In this document: positions 46,978 through 59,593 of the stretch, piece by piece
How the letters are laid out: each line of letters opens with the position of its first letter
Numbering within the stretch: position 1 is the stretch's first letter
Origin: Acanthosoma haemorrhoidale
Taxonomy: Eukaryota > Arthropoda > Insecta > Hemiptera > Acanthosomatidae
Length of the DNA stretch: 64,000 nucleotides
Direction of reading: 5' to 3'
NCBI GenBank assembly: GCA_930367205.1
Contig: OV884013.1
Coordinates: forward strand, 89,963,333-90,027,332
Notes under the pieces: generated by a model
The model's database searches: none
Told to the model about the DNA's origin: nothing
Seen by the model: only the letters and a program-made list of their open reading frames with translations
Program-made: the position numbers and the translations under genes

Positions 46978-47435
46978 TTTTTTTTAATACAACTTTATTA
47001 TGATAAAATTACAATCTGCCTGATTGGGCTATAAGTAATTGTGATAAATGATCTCAGTATTTACAATTTTTATTCACTCGCTAATTCATACTGTATATAC
47101 AAACAGCCCAGAGGCCCCACAGTCCACATGATTGTCACCTCCCTCGCGTGCTAAGGAGGAAGTGGAGTCCTGGGAAGTCCTACGTTAGCCGCGTCACTGG
47201 ATAAGAGCCAGCGGAGGCTGACCAAGAGCGCGAGAGCCACAGACGCTCAGGACATGATTAGAGAAACCGGCCATTGCCAAGACCCCCACTGTCACTTGTT
47301 TATAGCAGGTCACGAGGCCACTGCCATTTTAGTCTCCGAGGAGGATTATAGGGATGAGTGGTGCAGTGAAATGACTGTGCTAAGTATTAGGGTGGTTGGA
47401 TAGGTTACTAAGGAATTTTATGAACTTAGATAAGT
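46978..47435 (-). mobile_element. Jockey-like LINE 3' end, same family as 10855-11960
   Basis: Minus-strand 3' UTR and the last ORF2 residues. A T run at 46978-46986 marks the A-rich tail. 46985-47220 matches 10855-11100, and 47220-47435 matches 11441-11660. The ORF2 part holds the K-F-L-S-N-L-S-N-H-P-N segment seen in the better preserved copy. Similarity ends at about 47435. No target duplication was identified. Confidence 0.8.
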
Positions 47436-48869
47436 AGTGCAAAAATAAACATTTTTTTAAACACAAGTTTTTGTAGTAAGTGATACTAACTTTGAGATCT
47501 TTCAGGAAAAAAACAGTAGGATAAGTAAAAATTAATTTATTTACCATATTAAAATAAATATCTTCGACTGAATAACGTTGATAATAGGATATCACTCAAA
47601 CTATTTTGATAGCTGATTAAGAAGATAAAAAACAATTGATACAGACAAGATTTAAAAACTGCGAGGAAACAAGTAGAATTGATTGAAGGATAGCCGGCTG
47701 CAGGTATGAATGGAGGAGTAACTGGGTTAGTACATGTATGTATGGGAGTAATGGTGAATAGGTGGACGAATTTCGATCGGTGACTGTACAAAATGAAAAA
47801 AAACCTTACCTCTCAGGTGTTTATGTTGACATTGTGTTGTTGACTACACTAGAGTAAACAAAAAAAAATCTCTGCTACAAATCTTATGATGTGGGACTGG
47901 ATCCTACGTGTCATTGTAATACGTGTTCCTAGCCTCTAACAATTTTTCAACCCCTTTTGGGAGCCGACGTGATAGAAATACTAAGACCACGGAGTGAGTT
48001 ATTGATGATGCAGCAAACTACGTACTAGTGCTCATAAAACAAAACACTAAACATTGCATAAAAGGAGGTGAGATAGAGATGGAGAGGTTGCCCCCATAAA
48101 CATCCTCTATCAGCTTTGAATACAGACTCGCCCTTATCAGTTTAATTGCCCTTGCTTTTGCCATTGCTGATCACATAATCACCTGACTCGCGGGTTTGCT
48201 ATTGGTTTGTGGGTAGAAGATGGTGCCCACTGGCTAGCATTTTTTTTTCAAAGTATTGGAAAGTTCATCTTGTTTTTAGTTTTGGCATGAATGTTAGTTA
48301 CCTAGGATATTTAACTGATTTTATCCGTAATATTTTGATTTTAGCACCCGAGCTTTTCAGATTGATTCAGGTCTTATAGAGTATATTATAGTAGTAACAG
48401 TATTAATAAAATAAAAATAAAATAATAGTCTGTATTTGCATATCAACGCCTTTCACAGTATTCCCTTGCTAATGCAACCGTACTATAAATTAAAAATAAC
48501 TGTGCAAAAAAGTTTTTAAGTTTTAATTGCTAGTAATAATTGGAGTTTTTATTTCTTTAATAGTACACCTTTGGGTAATACGATCGAGTTTATAATTAAT
48601 TAAGTAATTACTCATCATCTACTGTTAAAAGTAGTAGAAACGGCAATTTATTGTCCTCAATTCAAATTCTTTTTTTTTCCCGATAAAAACATTGATCAAT
48701 CATTCATGTCAATTACATATGAACGTAACTTACAACTCACCTGGACAAATGTATTATTCAAACGTTTGTGATTGATAGATGGTTACCTTAAATGTTAATT
48801 TTTTTGGGTTTGATAATTTTTAACTTTACCGTACTCCCATTGAGAGGCGAAGTACCCACCCTTCAAATC
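47436..48869. other. Gene-free DNA
   Basis: Open frames at 47380-47791 on the minus strand show no domain outside the LINE tail. A patch at about 48100-48240 is less AT-rich and unassigned. Confidence 0.35.
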
Positions 48870-48995
48870 TGCCTTAAACCTCCCAACCTCATTTACGGCA
48901 ATGCAATAAATTCACTATCCAACTGGGGATTTGAGCCTGAGCCCAGAACATTCAAATCATAAAAGAGTCACGCTAACTACTTAAATGGGCTCTCC
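48870..48995 (-). mobile_element. tRNA-derived SINE
   Basis: On the minus strand an A-box-like segment, AAGTAGTTAGCGTGAC (about 48967-48983), is followed 30-40 bp later by the B-box-like GGCTCAAATCCCC (48925-48937), then a short body. The A box resembles the tRNA type AGTGGTTAGCG. The adjoining sequences cannot fold as a mature tRNA, so a SINE is the better reading. Confidence 0.6.
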
Positions 48996-51900
48996 ATGTT
49001 TATGCCAATTGTCAAGTCATTTCAAAGATAACGGTTAGCTTCCAAATAGATTTTACAATGTCATCCTATTGAACATGTTCACCCTGCACGAGTGAGGGCT
49101 CTGTTTAAGCAAACATGTTCATCCCTCCACTCTGCTCTCCTGGCCTAAAAAATCATTAAATTATTCCAGTAGCTCATCGAGAAAATAATTGAAAAACTAA
49201 CATATCCACCTAATTTCACTAATTATAAGATATCTGTTTTATTTTTTTGAATCATTATAATAATATTTAGAGCAATTAAAACGTCACTGTATTTCAAAAA
49301 GAGTCTTGTTATATGTGGGCTCAGGAATGAAACGACCCTTTGAAACGAAAGTTAAAGTCTCCTACTAAAGGGACCGTCAATTACAGCTTGCCTCGGAAGT
49401 ACGGCCCTGATCTGGTGGGTTCAGGCTAACTTAGGGTCCAAATTACACGTGTTCTAATGACCCCACGTGACCCAACCCCAGGAAGGAGAGAGAGAGAGTG
49501 GTATTTTCATCCTTACATATATTTTCCGAAACTTGACAGTCCTGCTCCTGTCCTATATGACTTCTATCATATAGAACTCTTTCCATCATTCCATAAAGGC
49601 ATTATATTTCCATTTCCCCCATTAATTGTATTACCGAGTCCGAAATGAAAGGAGCTAATAATTTTTATCTTTTTCTTCTTCATATTTCACAACACTTACA
49701 ATATAGCTGATTAATATTATAATTAAAGAAAAATTAAACAATTCCAGAAAGAGGGTAAATATGTATGGTTTAACCTACGAGTAAGGGCACATTACAAACG
49801 GAAAGGCGAAATTGCCAAACGAAACGACCGAAAAAATAGAACTAGACTGAATTTATACAAATAGTTTGATTGATAAACAAATGGAAATGGTTTGAATATG
49901 ATGTGAAAAATGAAATAAAAGACGCTAGTTTCTTTAAATAATTGAGAAAAATCTGCTGGTTGTTTTGAGCCAAAACTCTTTCTTTTACTTACTATATCTT
50001 TGTAAGCTATATTATAAATCTCATGTATAAACTTTTGAATCAGATAATACGGAAAGGAGATTGGGCTAGACGGCACTTTATTTTGGGTCAACTGGCCATC
50101 TGAGTTCATCATTGGGTAGGTACAATATAGGGATACGGAAAGTATAATGTAGTTCTGGATGGAACCCTGTGTGCCATGATTGTGTCTTGGGGAAATATAA
50201 GAGTCAGGGAAATGAAGAGCTTGGTTGGATAGTCGCTAGGTCCCTAAAGAAGGTTTGTCCTCCATTGTCTGTCTACCAGGACCGTAAACAATACCTAATG
50301 GATAACCCCGAAATAAGAATAATGTTTTAAATAAATTCTGACCTTCGTATACCAACTATCCTTAAACACATCTACTCTGTTTTTAAATTCCGTACAAAAT
50401 TATCCAAACAATCTAATCCTCTCCATGAGTAATTTACACGTAAATTAGCTGATAAATCTTAAATATTTCAAATATAAAGCTTTAAAACCCAGAAATGAAA
50501 ATTGAGTATTTAATGATATTCCAGCTGATTAATAGGAATTTATTTATGCAGGTTTTTTTTATGAACAAAATATTCTATTAGTAAAAATGAATCAAGTAAA
50601 TCACCACGGTAGTTAAAAAAACAACAATTGGATTAGACTAACTATCTTCCCCAAAATAAGTAATAAGTTCCAAAATCCATGGGAGTGAGTCCCATAATCC
50701 ACATTGTTTGTTCTCTTTCCATGCTTTCCAAGCGTAAAAAAGAATATTTAACATACACTATTAAAAAAATACTAAAGAATATTTCTTATCCTAGTTAATC
50801 TTATTGATGAGAAAAATTAATTATTTGTATTTCCTGTATAGATAAATGAATCACCAGGATCATTATAGTATATCTGTTCAACAGATATTAAATTGATAAG
50901 TAGATTTTTTTTTTGGAAATGAAATAGGTTTCATATAAATATTCCACTTTATGGCCTACACCAGTATGTTGATTTCCATAGAATTTTGACAAAATTTTCA
51001 AGTTTATTTGTTTGATTTAGAGGTGCGCAGTCCTGCAATGAGTAGTTGCCCACTTCTATTTATTGAGATTCACAACCCATCGTGGGTTCGGAACCCAAAC
51101 CTCTACAACGTGGTACAATTGTTCTTCTTCAAGCAATTTCATAAAATCTAAAGGCTAAAGTGTAGTTTAATGTTGTAATTTATTTTTTCTGTATATTACA
51201 TTATATATAAATATAGAGTGAGACAGTAAACAGTATACATACATGTATATAAAATATATTTATAATATGAAGTTAAGTGGTTTCTTAAAAGCAAAAGTTG
51301 AATTGTAGGATGAAAAGTGAGAAGCTGATTTATTATTCAACAGCAACTCACCCTACATCGCAATGGGTTCACTTTACCAATTTACAAACTGAATATCTTT
51401 CACCCCTTATTCAAGAAATGTTTTTAAAAATTTATATTTGTAAATGTAACCTTTTACAGCCAACCATTTACAAAAAAAACATCTTATCTAAACAGTCTTA
51501 TCTAAAAATAATAAGGAATTCGTTACCAGAATGTTCTACTTAAATATAAAGATATCTTATTTGTACAAAGGGTAAACCATTTTAAAATGATTTTTTGTAA
51601 TGTGAAAGTTCTTCTAGGAAAACCTACTGACTATAGTATATTATCTTTTAGAGCTTGAGTTTTATTATGAAAATGAGAAAATGCCACTAGTGATATCCAC
51701 TGACTAGAAAACAAATTTGGCAAAGTTTCTAGACTGCCCTAAAAGTGTGATACGTGTACACAATTCATTTCACCCCGAGTGTAGATAAAAGATCACGTGG
51801 AAACAAACAAGTCGAATAACAGAATTTGATAATATTTTGATTCAGTATATTTAAATAACTTGTCTTTAACCTTATGTATCTAATAATTAGGTAGAAACTA

Positions 51901-52869
51901 TTGGAAATCCAATCAATGTTTCAAAATGATAGCATAAATATAATTTAGTTCAGAAGGTTATAAGTTTTTTTTTTCGTCAAAGTGTTTTTTCGACAACTTT
52001 GTTTTTATGCTGTATTTTTCACACCTCTAACATTTGCAAAAAACATCATATCTAAAATGAGCTGGAATAAAAGTATAAAAAAACTTGCAAGAAAAATCTT
52101 CAGTTTGCCTAAAACAATTACACTGAAAAGAGTGGACAATGAAGACAGAACATTTTTTTCAATTATGTTAGCAAGCTGGAAAGTGACAAAAAGTCATATT
52201 AAAAGAAATAAAAATCTGCTTTGAAGATCATTCAACTAAACATAGCATGAAGTTTTACTAAGAACTCTGCAGGTACTAAAAATCATTCTTCACATTATTT
52301 TTTACAGGGAAGCTTTTAGGGGTCTCGCTATTTCCAGAGTACTTTTGACCTTCGCCAAGATCACCATCTCTTCTGTGCCACTTTTCTTAATTTATTTTTT
52401 GCTCTTATCACGTCATAAAGCCTCTCTTCCTTTGTTCTACTGATTCAACTTAACCCATTTATTTTCTTGGCCATTCCTCTGAATGTGCACTACGATTAGA
52501 AAGATAAAACAAAATACGAATGTTCTTTGACACGCTATTGATATTTAACTCCTGAACTTCGCCGATTGAAACGTTGAATTACACATTTTTTTAAATGGCA
52601 ATAACTTATTCCAATAAACTATTACATCACCCAGGTATGCTTGACGTTACCCACTCACGGGTTACTCTACTTTCAGACAAGTACTAGGCAAAAAACAAAA
52701 TTAAAAATTGTCCATAAAATAAAGATTTGCAGCCAGAAATACGAGTAATACTTGCGTATCTAATGTCGTGCGTGATGAATTCGGATAGGTTCTGTTTGGC
52801 AATTTTCAAAACTGTGATGCTCAATAACTCTTAAGAAATGAATATGGTAAGTATGATACAAATATAGTA
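48996..52869. other. Gene-free DNA
   Basis: No host gene. Two p53-like decamers occur at 49071 and 49111. A segment at about 51020-51115 carries GTGGGTTCGGAACCC, a possible but imperfect B box, and may be another SINE relic. Open frames at 49792-50112 (minus) and 51982-52224 (plus) have no recognisable domain and low-complexity composition. Confidence 0.35.
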
Positions 52870-53449
52870 TGCTTGGTCTGAAAGTGGTTTATTGAGGGCT
52901 AAATACATAACCCGGACCCTCACGATAGTGACACATCCAGAGGAAGATATAGACCGGGATAGCTAACACCAGGAATGGCTGGCCACACCGGGACCACGGG
53001 AGACAAACATGCCTGCATGTAGCAAGGAAACTAAAACATGCCTGCATGTAGCAAGCAAACTAAAACATGCCTGCATGTAGCCAGCAAACTAAAACATGCC
53101 TCCATGTAGCGAGCAAACTAAAAACAGGGGTAATAGAAAATAACAAGTGATATAAAAAATAACAGACACTCTGGAGGCAATTTTAGGGTTATGAAACCAG
53201 AAGTTATCCTTATCCCTGTTTGGGGATGAGCATTCCTTCTTCTATTGTTGGTAGACACATACGTGCTGCACATATGCTACATGGGGTGTTGTACTGCGTC
53301 TAATCTATTGTCCATCTAGATGTTAATTGTTTATGGCTTTGAAAACTCAGGGCAGCTTTATGGAACAAGTCTCATAAGAGTAGAGTGGCTTATGGCTCCG
53401 GCATGTCTGATTCGGCTTACAGCCCCCAATTACACCACATTCCTCCTCA
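52870..53449 (-). mobile_element. 3' LTR with retained polypurine tract
   Basis: On the minus strand a polypurine tract, TGAGGAGGAA (53449-53440), directly precedes an LTR start, TGTGGTGTAATTGGGGGCTG (from 53439). The LTR ends with AATAAA (52888-52893) and ACCAAGCA at 52870, giving TG...CA termini and 570 bp. The tract before TG is the plus-strand primer site of a 3' LTR, so about 40 bp or more of internal sequence survives to about 53490. A 29-bp tandem array lies inside. No target duplication was seen on the far side. Confidence 0.7.
53005..53120. repeat. Four 29-bp tandem units inside LTR
   Basis: Four 29-bp units beginning AAACATGCCTGCATGTAG at 53005, 53034, 53063 and 53092, with one to three changes each. 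Every unit holds the near-palindrome CATGCCTGCATG. Confidence 0.92.
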
Positions 53450-53490
53450 CTATTGCCCCTGTATTGGACTAACCACGGCATCGAGTGGTG

Positions 53491-54090
53491 CTATTAAATC
53501 ATTTAATTTGATATGTCTTGCTTCAAAATATATATTCCAGTAAAGATCTAATCATTAATAAAATTAGAAAAAAAATAGAAATACTACCTTAGCTCATAAC
53601 CTTTGAAAACAAAAAAAAATTAGCTAGGCGTTGTTCTCAGATGACAATGGTCACTAATCAAAAAACGTTGTCTTCTAGGAAGCATTATTAAATTCTATGA
53701 TATTGGAGTTTATTGAACCGATGTCATTGACATCACCGGGATTCCAATCCTCCTAGCGCATTCTAGGCGTGAATGCCATTAAGAACAGCTATTTCCCTCC
53801 CTCGACCCTCTTAGGGATCACAGTCTCATTTAGTGGATTCCGGTGTAATTATTCGAATAAAATGGCAATGTGGGAAGCTTGAATTTTCAAACTAAACTCT
53901 GACAGCTATGAAGTGATTACTTTAATTTAACCGACTCTGTCTCTTTCATCATTGCGATAATAAGACCTCATATTTAGTGTAAGACTCAGTTAAAGCCTTA
54001 CCTTTTCTTTTGTTTCTTGTGAAGTAACAGTATTTGCTGTAATATATTTGTTAAATCGGGAAACCTACATACTATTTATATATATTATAT
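53491..54090. other. Gene-free spacer
   Basis: A less AT-rich, apparently unique block at about 53690-53990 has no coding frame; the rest is AT-rich and ends in a TA tract that became the target of the next LTR. Confidence 0.35.
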
Positions 54091-54094
54091 ATAT

Positions 54095-54311
54095 AATTAA
54101 ATAATCTCTATGAATGAATCACTTTTTAAAAAGAACTTTATTGAATAATGAACAACGACTGGTAGAAAATCTATGTGATAACCACTAAGTGTTATAGCGT
54201 AAGGATCACAATACAAATGATCTCTTTGGTCACACACCGAGAGGGTATATATAGGAGAGGAATGCTGACATAAGTTAATACTGAGCCAGGATGCTCAGAG
54301 GTCCCTTAACT
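54095..54311 (-). mobile_element. 217-bp solo LTR in a TA tract
   Basis: On the minus strand the unit starts AGTTAAGGGACC (54311) and ends GATTATTTAATT (54095), flanked by ATAT at 54091-54094 and 54312-54315. It has an LTR promoter layout: CCTATATATACCC at about 54246-54254 and AATAAAG at 54136-54142. Ends and TA-rich target are like those of the pair at 25801-26176, and the last bases resemble the end of the LTR at 28655. Errantivirus-like gypsy elements are known for 4-bp TA-rich target duplications. Confidence 0.75.
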
Positions 54312-54315
54312 ATAT

Positions 54316-55749
54316 ATATATCTATATTATATATATATGTTTATATATTTATTTTTTCTTAATAATTTTCTAGTGCGTAATTGCAATGATGCAAAGACGC
54401 TATATTCAATGAAAATGTAAACCTATGGAAACGTAATTCCAATACAAAAATGAATAATTGGTCCACAGATAATTAGCTGGGTTAAGATTTTTTCTCTTCA
54501 AATACCATAACTTAAACAGTTGTGATTGTAAAAGCTACATTGCTTGAAATACTTGTTATTGTTATTTAAATTTTATCTTTGTAATTAGATTTGTAAATAA
54601 AGATTTTCTTAATAAATAATGGATCAGTATCAACGAACTAAGCGATTTTTATTTCATTTTGAGCCAGCCATTGAAGTTTTTTAGTTACGCTTTAACTAAA
54701 TCGAAGTTAAAAAAAGTAAAGGAACCACATCAAGAGAAGTTTATGAGTGCTTTAAGATAGTTTTTAAATGAATGTGAAGATATTATTTGTTGTAGTCGAC
54801 TATTTTCTTTTTCTTTAACATTTCGGAAACTAAAAAATCTTTAAAAAATTTAGTTATCTAAAATATTTGTCAAATGAAAGTACCTTTTGTGATTGAGGGT
54901 GACACTAACAGTTTTTAATGTTTCTTAAAACATAGAACAAATGTAAACTTTTAACCGATAATTCCGATTTGTTCTTTGACTTGAGAATTATGAGGTGTGT
55001 AAGACAAAAGTTAATTTACAGGTTTGAAACTGTCTGTTACAAGTTTTTGTTTTCCTATTTATCCCGTTATTATACCTTACGCAGTAGCGTGAATAAAATA
55101 GCTATTGAGTAACGAAGCAATTGAAATAATAATTTTGATGAAATAAGCAATGATGAAAATTACTTCAATACCACTTATCAATCTTGGAAACAATCCTTTC
55201 ATCTTGTGTTTTGCTATTGATTTGATCGCAATAATTTGAGAGCTACTCTTAGTTTCTGGACGAGTAGAGTATTTATAATGATTTGGCATCAATTGCAGTT
55301 TTTTAACTCAAAGCTTGTTAATTAAATGACAATGTCACTGTGTGTTTGGTGATTCGAAGAGAACGCTCATAATCAGCTAGAAGGATAAATATCAATCAGA
55401 TGCGCAGGGTACAGGAGCAACAACTTGTTACCTACAGCAATTTCTTCCACTGCTCTTATTAAAGGTCTTTGAAAAAAAAAAAAAAAAATCCTACACCTGT
55501 TAAAGGCCTGTTTGATACAGTAAGTTACCGGTTGACCTAGTGGATAGAGCTAGCTGAATAAATTAAAAGTCAACATTTTATTATAGTACATATATAAATA
55601 AAATTAAGCATCTAGGAAGTGATGGAACGATATCAGCGGATCTCTGATTCGCAAAATGTTTCTTGGCCAACGTCTTTGCGTGAGTTTTTTAAAAACTTGT
55701 ACTGGCGGCATTGACGAGGATAAAACGTAACTTACAGGTAACTGTATTT
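54316..55749. other. Gene-free DNA with a possible SINE trace
   Basis: A run of 17 A lies at about 55471-55487. At 55529-55560 the plus strand reads GGTTGACCTAGTGGATAGAG, like a tRNA A box, without a B box after it. No gene seen. Confidence 0.35.
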
Positions 55750-56163
55750 CTAAGATAAATTTGTATACATATATATATCCCCTGGGTCTAGTAGGCCTTC
55801 GTTTGTCTTCGCTTCTACTCTCTCCATAATTCTATCACCGCCTTTAATAAAGTGATTTAACTCAACCAGCTCTCCAGAGAACTTCTCCAGGTTGAATATC
55901 GTCCTTCTCAGGTCCTGCAACGTCGCTGCTCGTACCTTCATCCAGGCGAGGGAGTTTGCATGAACTTTGGGCAACGTTTCGCTCGGTAACGGAGGCGGCA
56001 CTTAGAAGGCGGCTGGCCATAACTCTACCATTTTTCGGATTAAAAGGATGAAGAAAAAAAAAAAACGAAAAGAGAGTAAGAAGCAGAAAGTAATGCAAAA
56101 GAAAAAAAAAATGAGTTGCCTCACGTGTCGTTTTATCTGAATACTCCTCGGGTTTCGGCACCA
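55750..56163 (-). pseudogene. Primer-binding site and 5' gag fragment of BEL/Pao-like element
   Basis: The minus strand begins with TGGTGCCGAAACCCGAGG (56163-56146), a primer-binding site next to the LTR end. A 5' leader with poly(T) follows, then a frame at 56001-55750 containing RTIFNLEKFSGELVELNHFI and ERVEAKTNEG, charged and helical like the N-terminus of a BEL/Pao Gag. A second frame overlaps it (56161-55862) and is probably a shadow. The element stops at a TA repeat near 55770, so only the first few hundred bases remain. The Gag call rests on position after the primer site. Confidence 0.6.
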
Positions 56164-56340
56164 GTTATCGTCTCCCGGCTGTAGACGATCAAAAAAGGGA
56201 GAATAAGGATGGTAATAATACACACAGGTTCGATTGTTAACTGGCTTTATTATCTTCTCATCCTATACCTGTACACAGGCTTTGCTTAAATTAGGCCCTG
56301 TGGTATTAGGCTTAACAATGTCTTGCCACTAGCCGTAACA
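56164..56340 (-). mobile_element. Short 5' LTR of BEL/Pao-like element
   Basis: A 177-bp LTR on the minus strand from TGTTACGGCTAG (56340) to GACGATAAC (56164), just before the primer-binding site. It has an AATAAAG signal near 56247. The ends form the imperfect inverted pair TGTTA and TAAC. Very short for a BEL/Pao LTR, so the start could lie further upstream. Confidence 0.6.
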
Positions 56341-57795
56341 TATACATATACATGTGGTCAGATGGTAAAATGTTATAAGTCACTTTCCATATATCCACAG
56401 TCTATAAATATTATAACTACCTATAAATAGCCAACTATCATTGGTAACACGTTCACTGTGTAAAACAACTTTGTGATTTTCCTTCACACTTATATACTAA
56501 ATATGTAGGTATTGCACTCGATACATTATATTTTTCAAGAAAGTTGAAAAATGGAGAATATTGTATATAACTTCTTTCCTGTTTGCTCAAGCTTTCCTTT
56601 ATGATATATTAACAAAACACATCTTATCCTTAAATGTGGTTAAATTGACATTTAAAATCTATTAGAACATTCTTTTGGTAGTAGAACAGACTGAAAACGA
56701 ACTACATCTCAAAACAGAGTTTTGCTTTTTAAGCTTCGAAACAATAATAATCAGTGTAATTAAACTGTAGTTTTGTCGCTGTTCATACAAAATTCACTAA
56801 TCATAAGAAATTTCAAAAATTTCGTTTTTAATGAGGCATGAAAAAAACATTAAAATGCAAGAATATACGTACAAAAATATATATTAGCTTGAAATCTCTC
56901 CTTTAGGATATACAAATGCCATTTTAGTCCTTTTCATTTTAAATGTTTCGATACCATAAATAGAATAAATGGCCCTTCTTCCACAATGTTATCCTTCAGG
57001 GTTGGCTTAAACTCAAAAGCAACTTGAGAAACGTTCCATTCCAATTCTCATACTTCGAAAAAGTTCAGCCGAAAGAAATCATTTCCCTTATTCCGGTGGC
57101 AAACTGAGGAAATTGAAGCCGCTTCTATTTTTATGATTGATTTAATGCCCCGCTCTCACTTGCTGTTAAGAGTAATGACCAGCTTATTTTTTTTTTTTGG
57201 GGGGGGGGGCATATGAGTTTTCTCATTGAATATTACATGCTTAATCTAGTTTGAACTGAAAATTAAAAAAAAAAAATAAGTGGGTTTATGTAGGGATAGA
57301 AGCAATCAACACTGATTTAATGAGTGAACAAGCCATCTCTAATTTAAATTAAGCGATTTATTAATAAAAATTAATAAATTATTCAGATTTTAAGCTTCAA
57401 TCGAAGATTACATCAATTTTCCTTCCAGGATATATAACAGTTGGAACGCAAAAAATATATATTTATTTATTTCCTCTCTTTAGTAGCCCTATAGAAAGGT
57501 TATTTATGATGTTATATGCACATTCATCATTCATATCGCATGATTTTGACACAGTGTTTATAACAAAACAGATTGAATATAACATCAAATGACACGATAA
57601 TAGGAAGCTATCATGAAATGAAATTAAATAATTATTTTTAAATTAGGAATAAAACATAAGTTTATTTTATAAAACTCTGTTTTCGTAATGAATTAGCGAT
57701 ATAAAAAATATTGCTTGATCTCTTTATGTTTTTTTTCTTAATTTTAATGTTTAATTTTCTTTCATACCAGTTATTTTTGTTCTTGGCAGGTATCC
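56341..57795. other. Gene-free DNA
   Basis: A T12-G11 tract is at 57187-57209. A block at about 57000-57170 is less AT-rich, with a TGATTGAT-type word; no coding frame. Confidence 0.35.
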
Positions 57796-58040
57796 GTTCA
57801 GGTTTATTTGCCTTTTTCAGTTTATTTTATATCTGTTTTAACTTAAATTATATTGTTTCGGACAGAACATGCATTTGATCAACTCTTTACCTTATTAGAT
57901 CGTTTCAGCAGCAAAAAACTTTTTTAGCATGTGCTAGTGCTGCTACCTAATGAGAAATACCAAGCAATCATGATCTCTGGCCCTAGTCCTCAAGTACTAT
58001 AACTCCAACCCCCCAGTATTATAATCCATACTGACTTACC
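57796..58040. repeat. Unclassified interspersed repeat, copy 1
   Basis: About 200 bp shared with 60083-60299, including GCATTTGATCAACTCTT (57871 and about 60170) and CTCTGGCCCTAGTCCTCA. Divergence is moderate. No coding potential, target duplication or terminal structure was found, so the class is unknown. Confidence 0.75.
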
Positions 58041-59445
58041 CATTAGATAGTAAGGAAAAGACTATACCAGAGACTAGAAGGGTTTAGCAAGCTGGAGCTT
58101 AGGGTACTTTTTTGACTCCTTTGAATATTAATAACCATGAGTGAGTAGAACTATTTTAGCCGAGTAGAAGTATGGACAAGAAATGGATTGGTCAACTAGC
58201 CTATTTTCATAATAGTCACCAAGTATGGTATTGTTGAAAGCTGATTAATAAGGATCAAATTAACTAGAATTTATCTGAATCACCCTCAAGTCATTAGGTT
58301 CCAGCTTCAATTGGCACCACCACTCCCTGTGCCATATTAATTCTGTGCTATATATTATTTTACTTTATAATTCATTTAAAACTAACAGCTAAATTTTCTT
58401 TGCCTACATACTAACAATATTGTACTCTGTGTTTGGCTGTTAACCCCTCTTTTTTTACCAGAAGCAAGTTTCAGTTAATATATGTATATATTATTTTACA
58501 TATCCAAATAATCATTACATACCCAGTTACACCACTTTAAGTGGTATCAGTTCTTCATTTCAGTACTGTACATTAATGGTAGTAATATCTGCCCAAAACA
58601 GTTAATCATAATAATTAAACATATAAAGTAATTAATTATAAGTGAATCGCGTTTCAGATTTCATTGAATTAGTTTTGTTATTTTGGTAATGCACGATATA
58701 TATTAATTATTTATTTATTATAGTTACTTTAAGAATATATTAGACAAAGTATATGCTTATGTTGTCTTAGTATATCAATAGAAAGACAAGCTATGCCCAA
58801 AGAAGTCTTTGAGATTCAAAATTTTCTTTTGCGAGTCAATAGATCTTAAAGATCGCTACCACGTACTTAGTGGACCAAAATATGAGAACAATACTCTTTT
58901 AGTTGTAATGTGTTTAAAATATTATTATCAAAATTTTACTCTATACTATTTCAAACCTCATAATTGTAATACTAAGAGAAGTCTCGTAGACTAAGAAAAG
59001 TAGATACCAAGGACCGGCTCGGACAGTTCGGGAAGCGCTGAACGCTCGTTAGGGCCTCTGGGACATTGTTTAGAAGAAACACTAAGATGTTGTGGATTAT
59101 TTGTGGTGCTAAAGCCGACTGGAGCTGGGAGCCAGTGAGTGGGTTTAATGGCTTCCTTTGGACCCACACAGCTCAGCCAATCCCCTCTCGCCCGCTTAAC
59201 TGTTTCCGACGGATTGCCCTTTACCACTTTTCCGATATCACGGTTCTCGGAAAGATAAATACTGCTTTTTGGCCTCGTCTATATCTTTTAGTGGTTTTTC
59301 ACTCCGAAACTTTAGCATTATTCGTCTTTTTTATTATGAATGTCATAGTGGAAAAAACTATACATATATCCATCCAGACTGTTTAGGAGGATATTCTGAC
59401 TATTGACCATGGGCCTACCAGTACAAGCTTAAATCACAAACTCGA
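58041..59445. other. Gene-free DNA
   Basis: A GC-richer patch at about 59000-59240 has overlapping frames on both strands without recognisable similarity. The minus strand of that patch contains GGATTGGCTG, a CCAAT-type word. Otherwise AT-rich. Confidence 0.35.
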
Positions 59446-59581
59446 TAGATTTTTTTTTTTCCCCAATCCCCTTAAAATGACAATATTATTATTTATTATA
59501 TATTCTCAGGCATTCTAGTCACATATCAAATTTTATATGTCTTGTAACATCGGTACATTCTATACAAGGTCTGAATGCGGT
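59446..59581 (-). mobile_element. Old LINE 3' UTR fragment
   Basis: T run at 59451-59461 followed by sequence at 59502-59575 that aligns with the LINE 3' UTR at 23950-24020 (shared TACATT.TATACA and CTCAGG words). More diverged than the neighbouring insertion, and apparently already present when that one landed. Confidence 0.55.
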
Positions 59582-59593
59582 AATTAGATGTTT

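Noticed and set aside
49792..50112. 106-codon minus-strand frame rich in F, Y and S
   Set aside because: Low-complexity aromatic composition expected from AT-rich DNA; no motif.
52982..53130. Evenly repeated 29-bp units that might suggest a CRISPR array
   Set aside because: Units abut without spacers and lie inside an LTR in eukaryotic DNA. It is a minisatellite.
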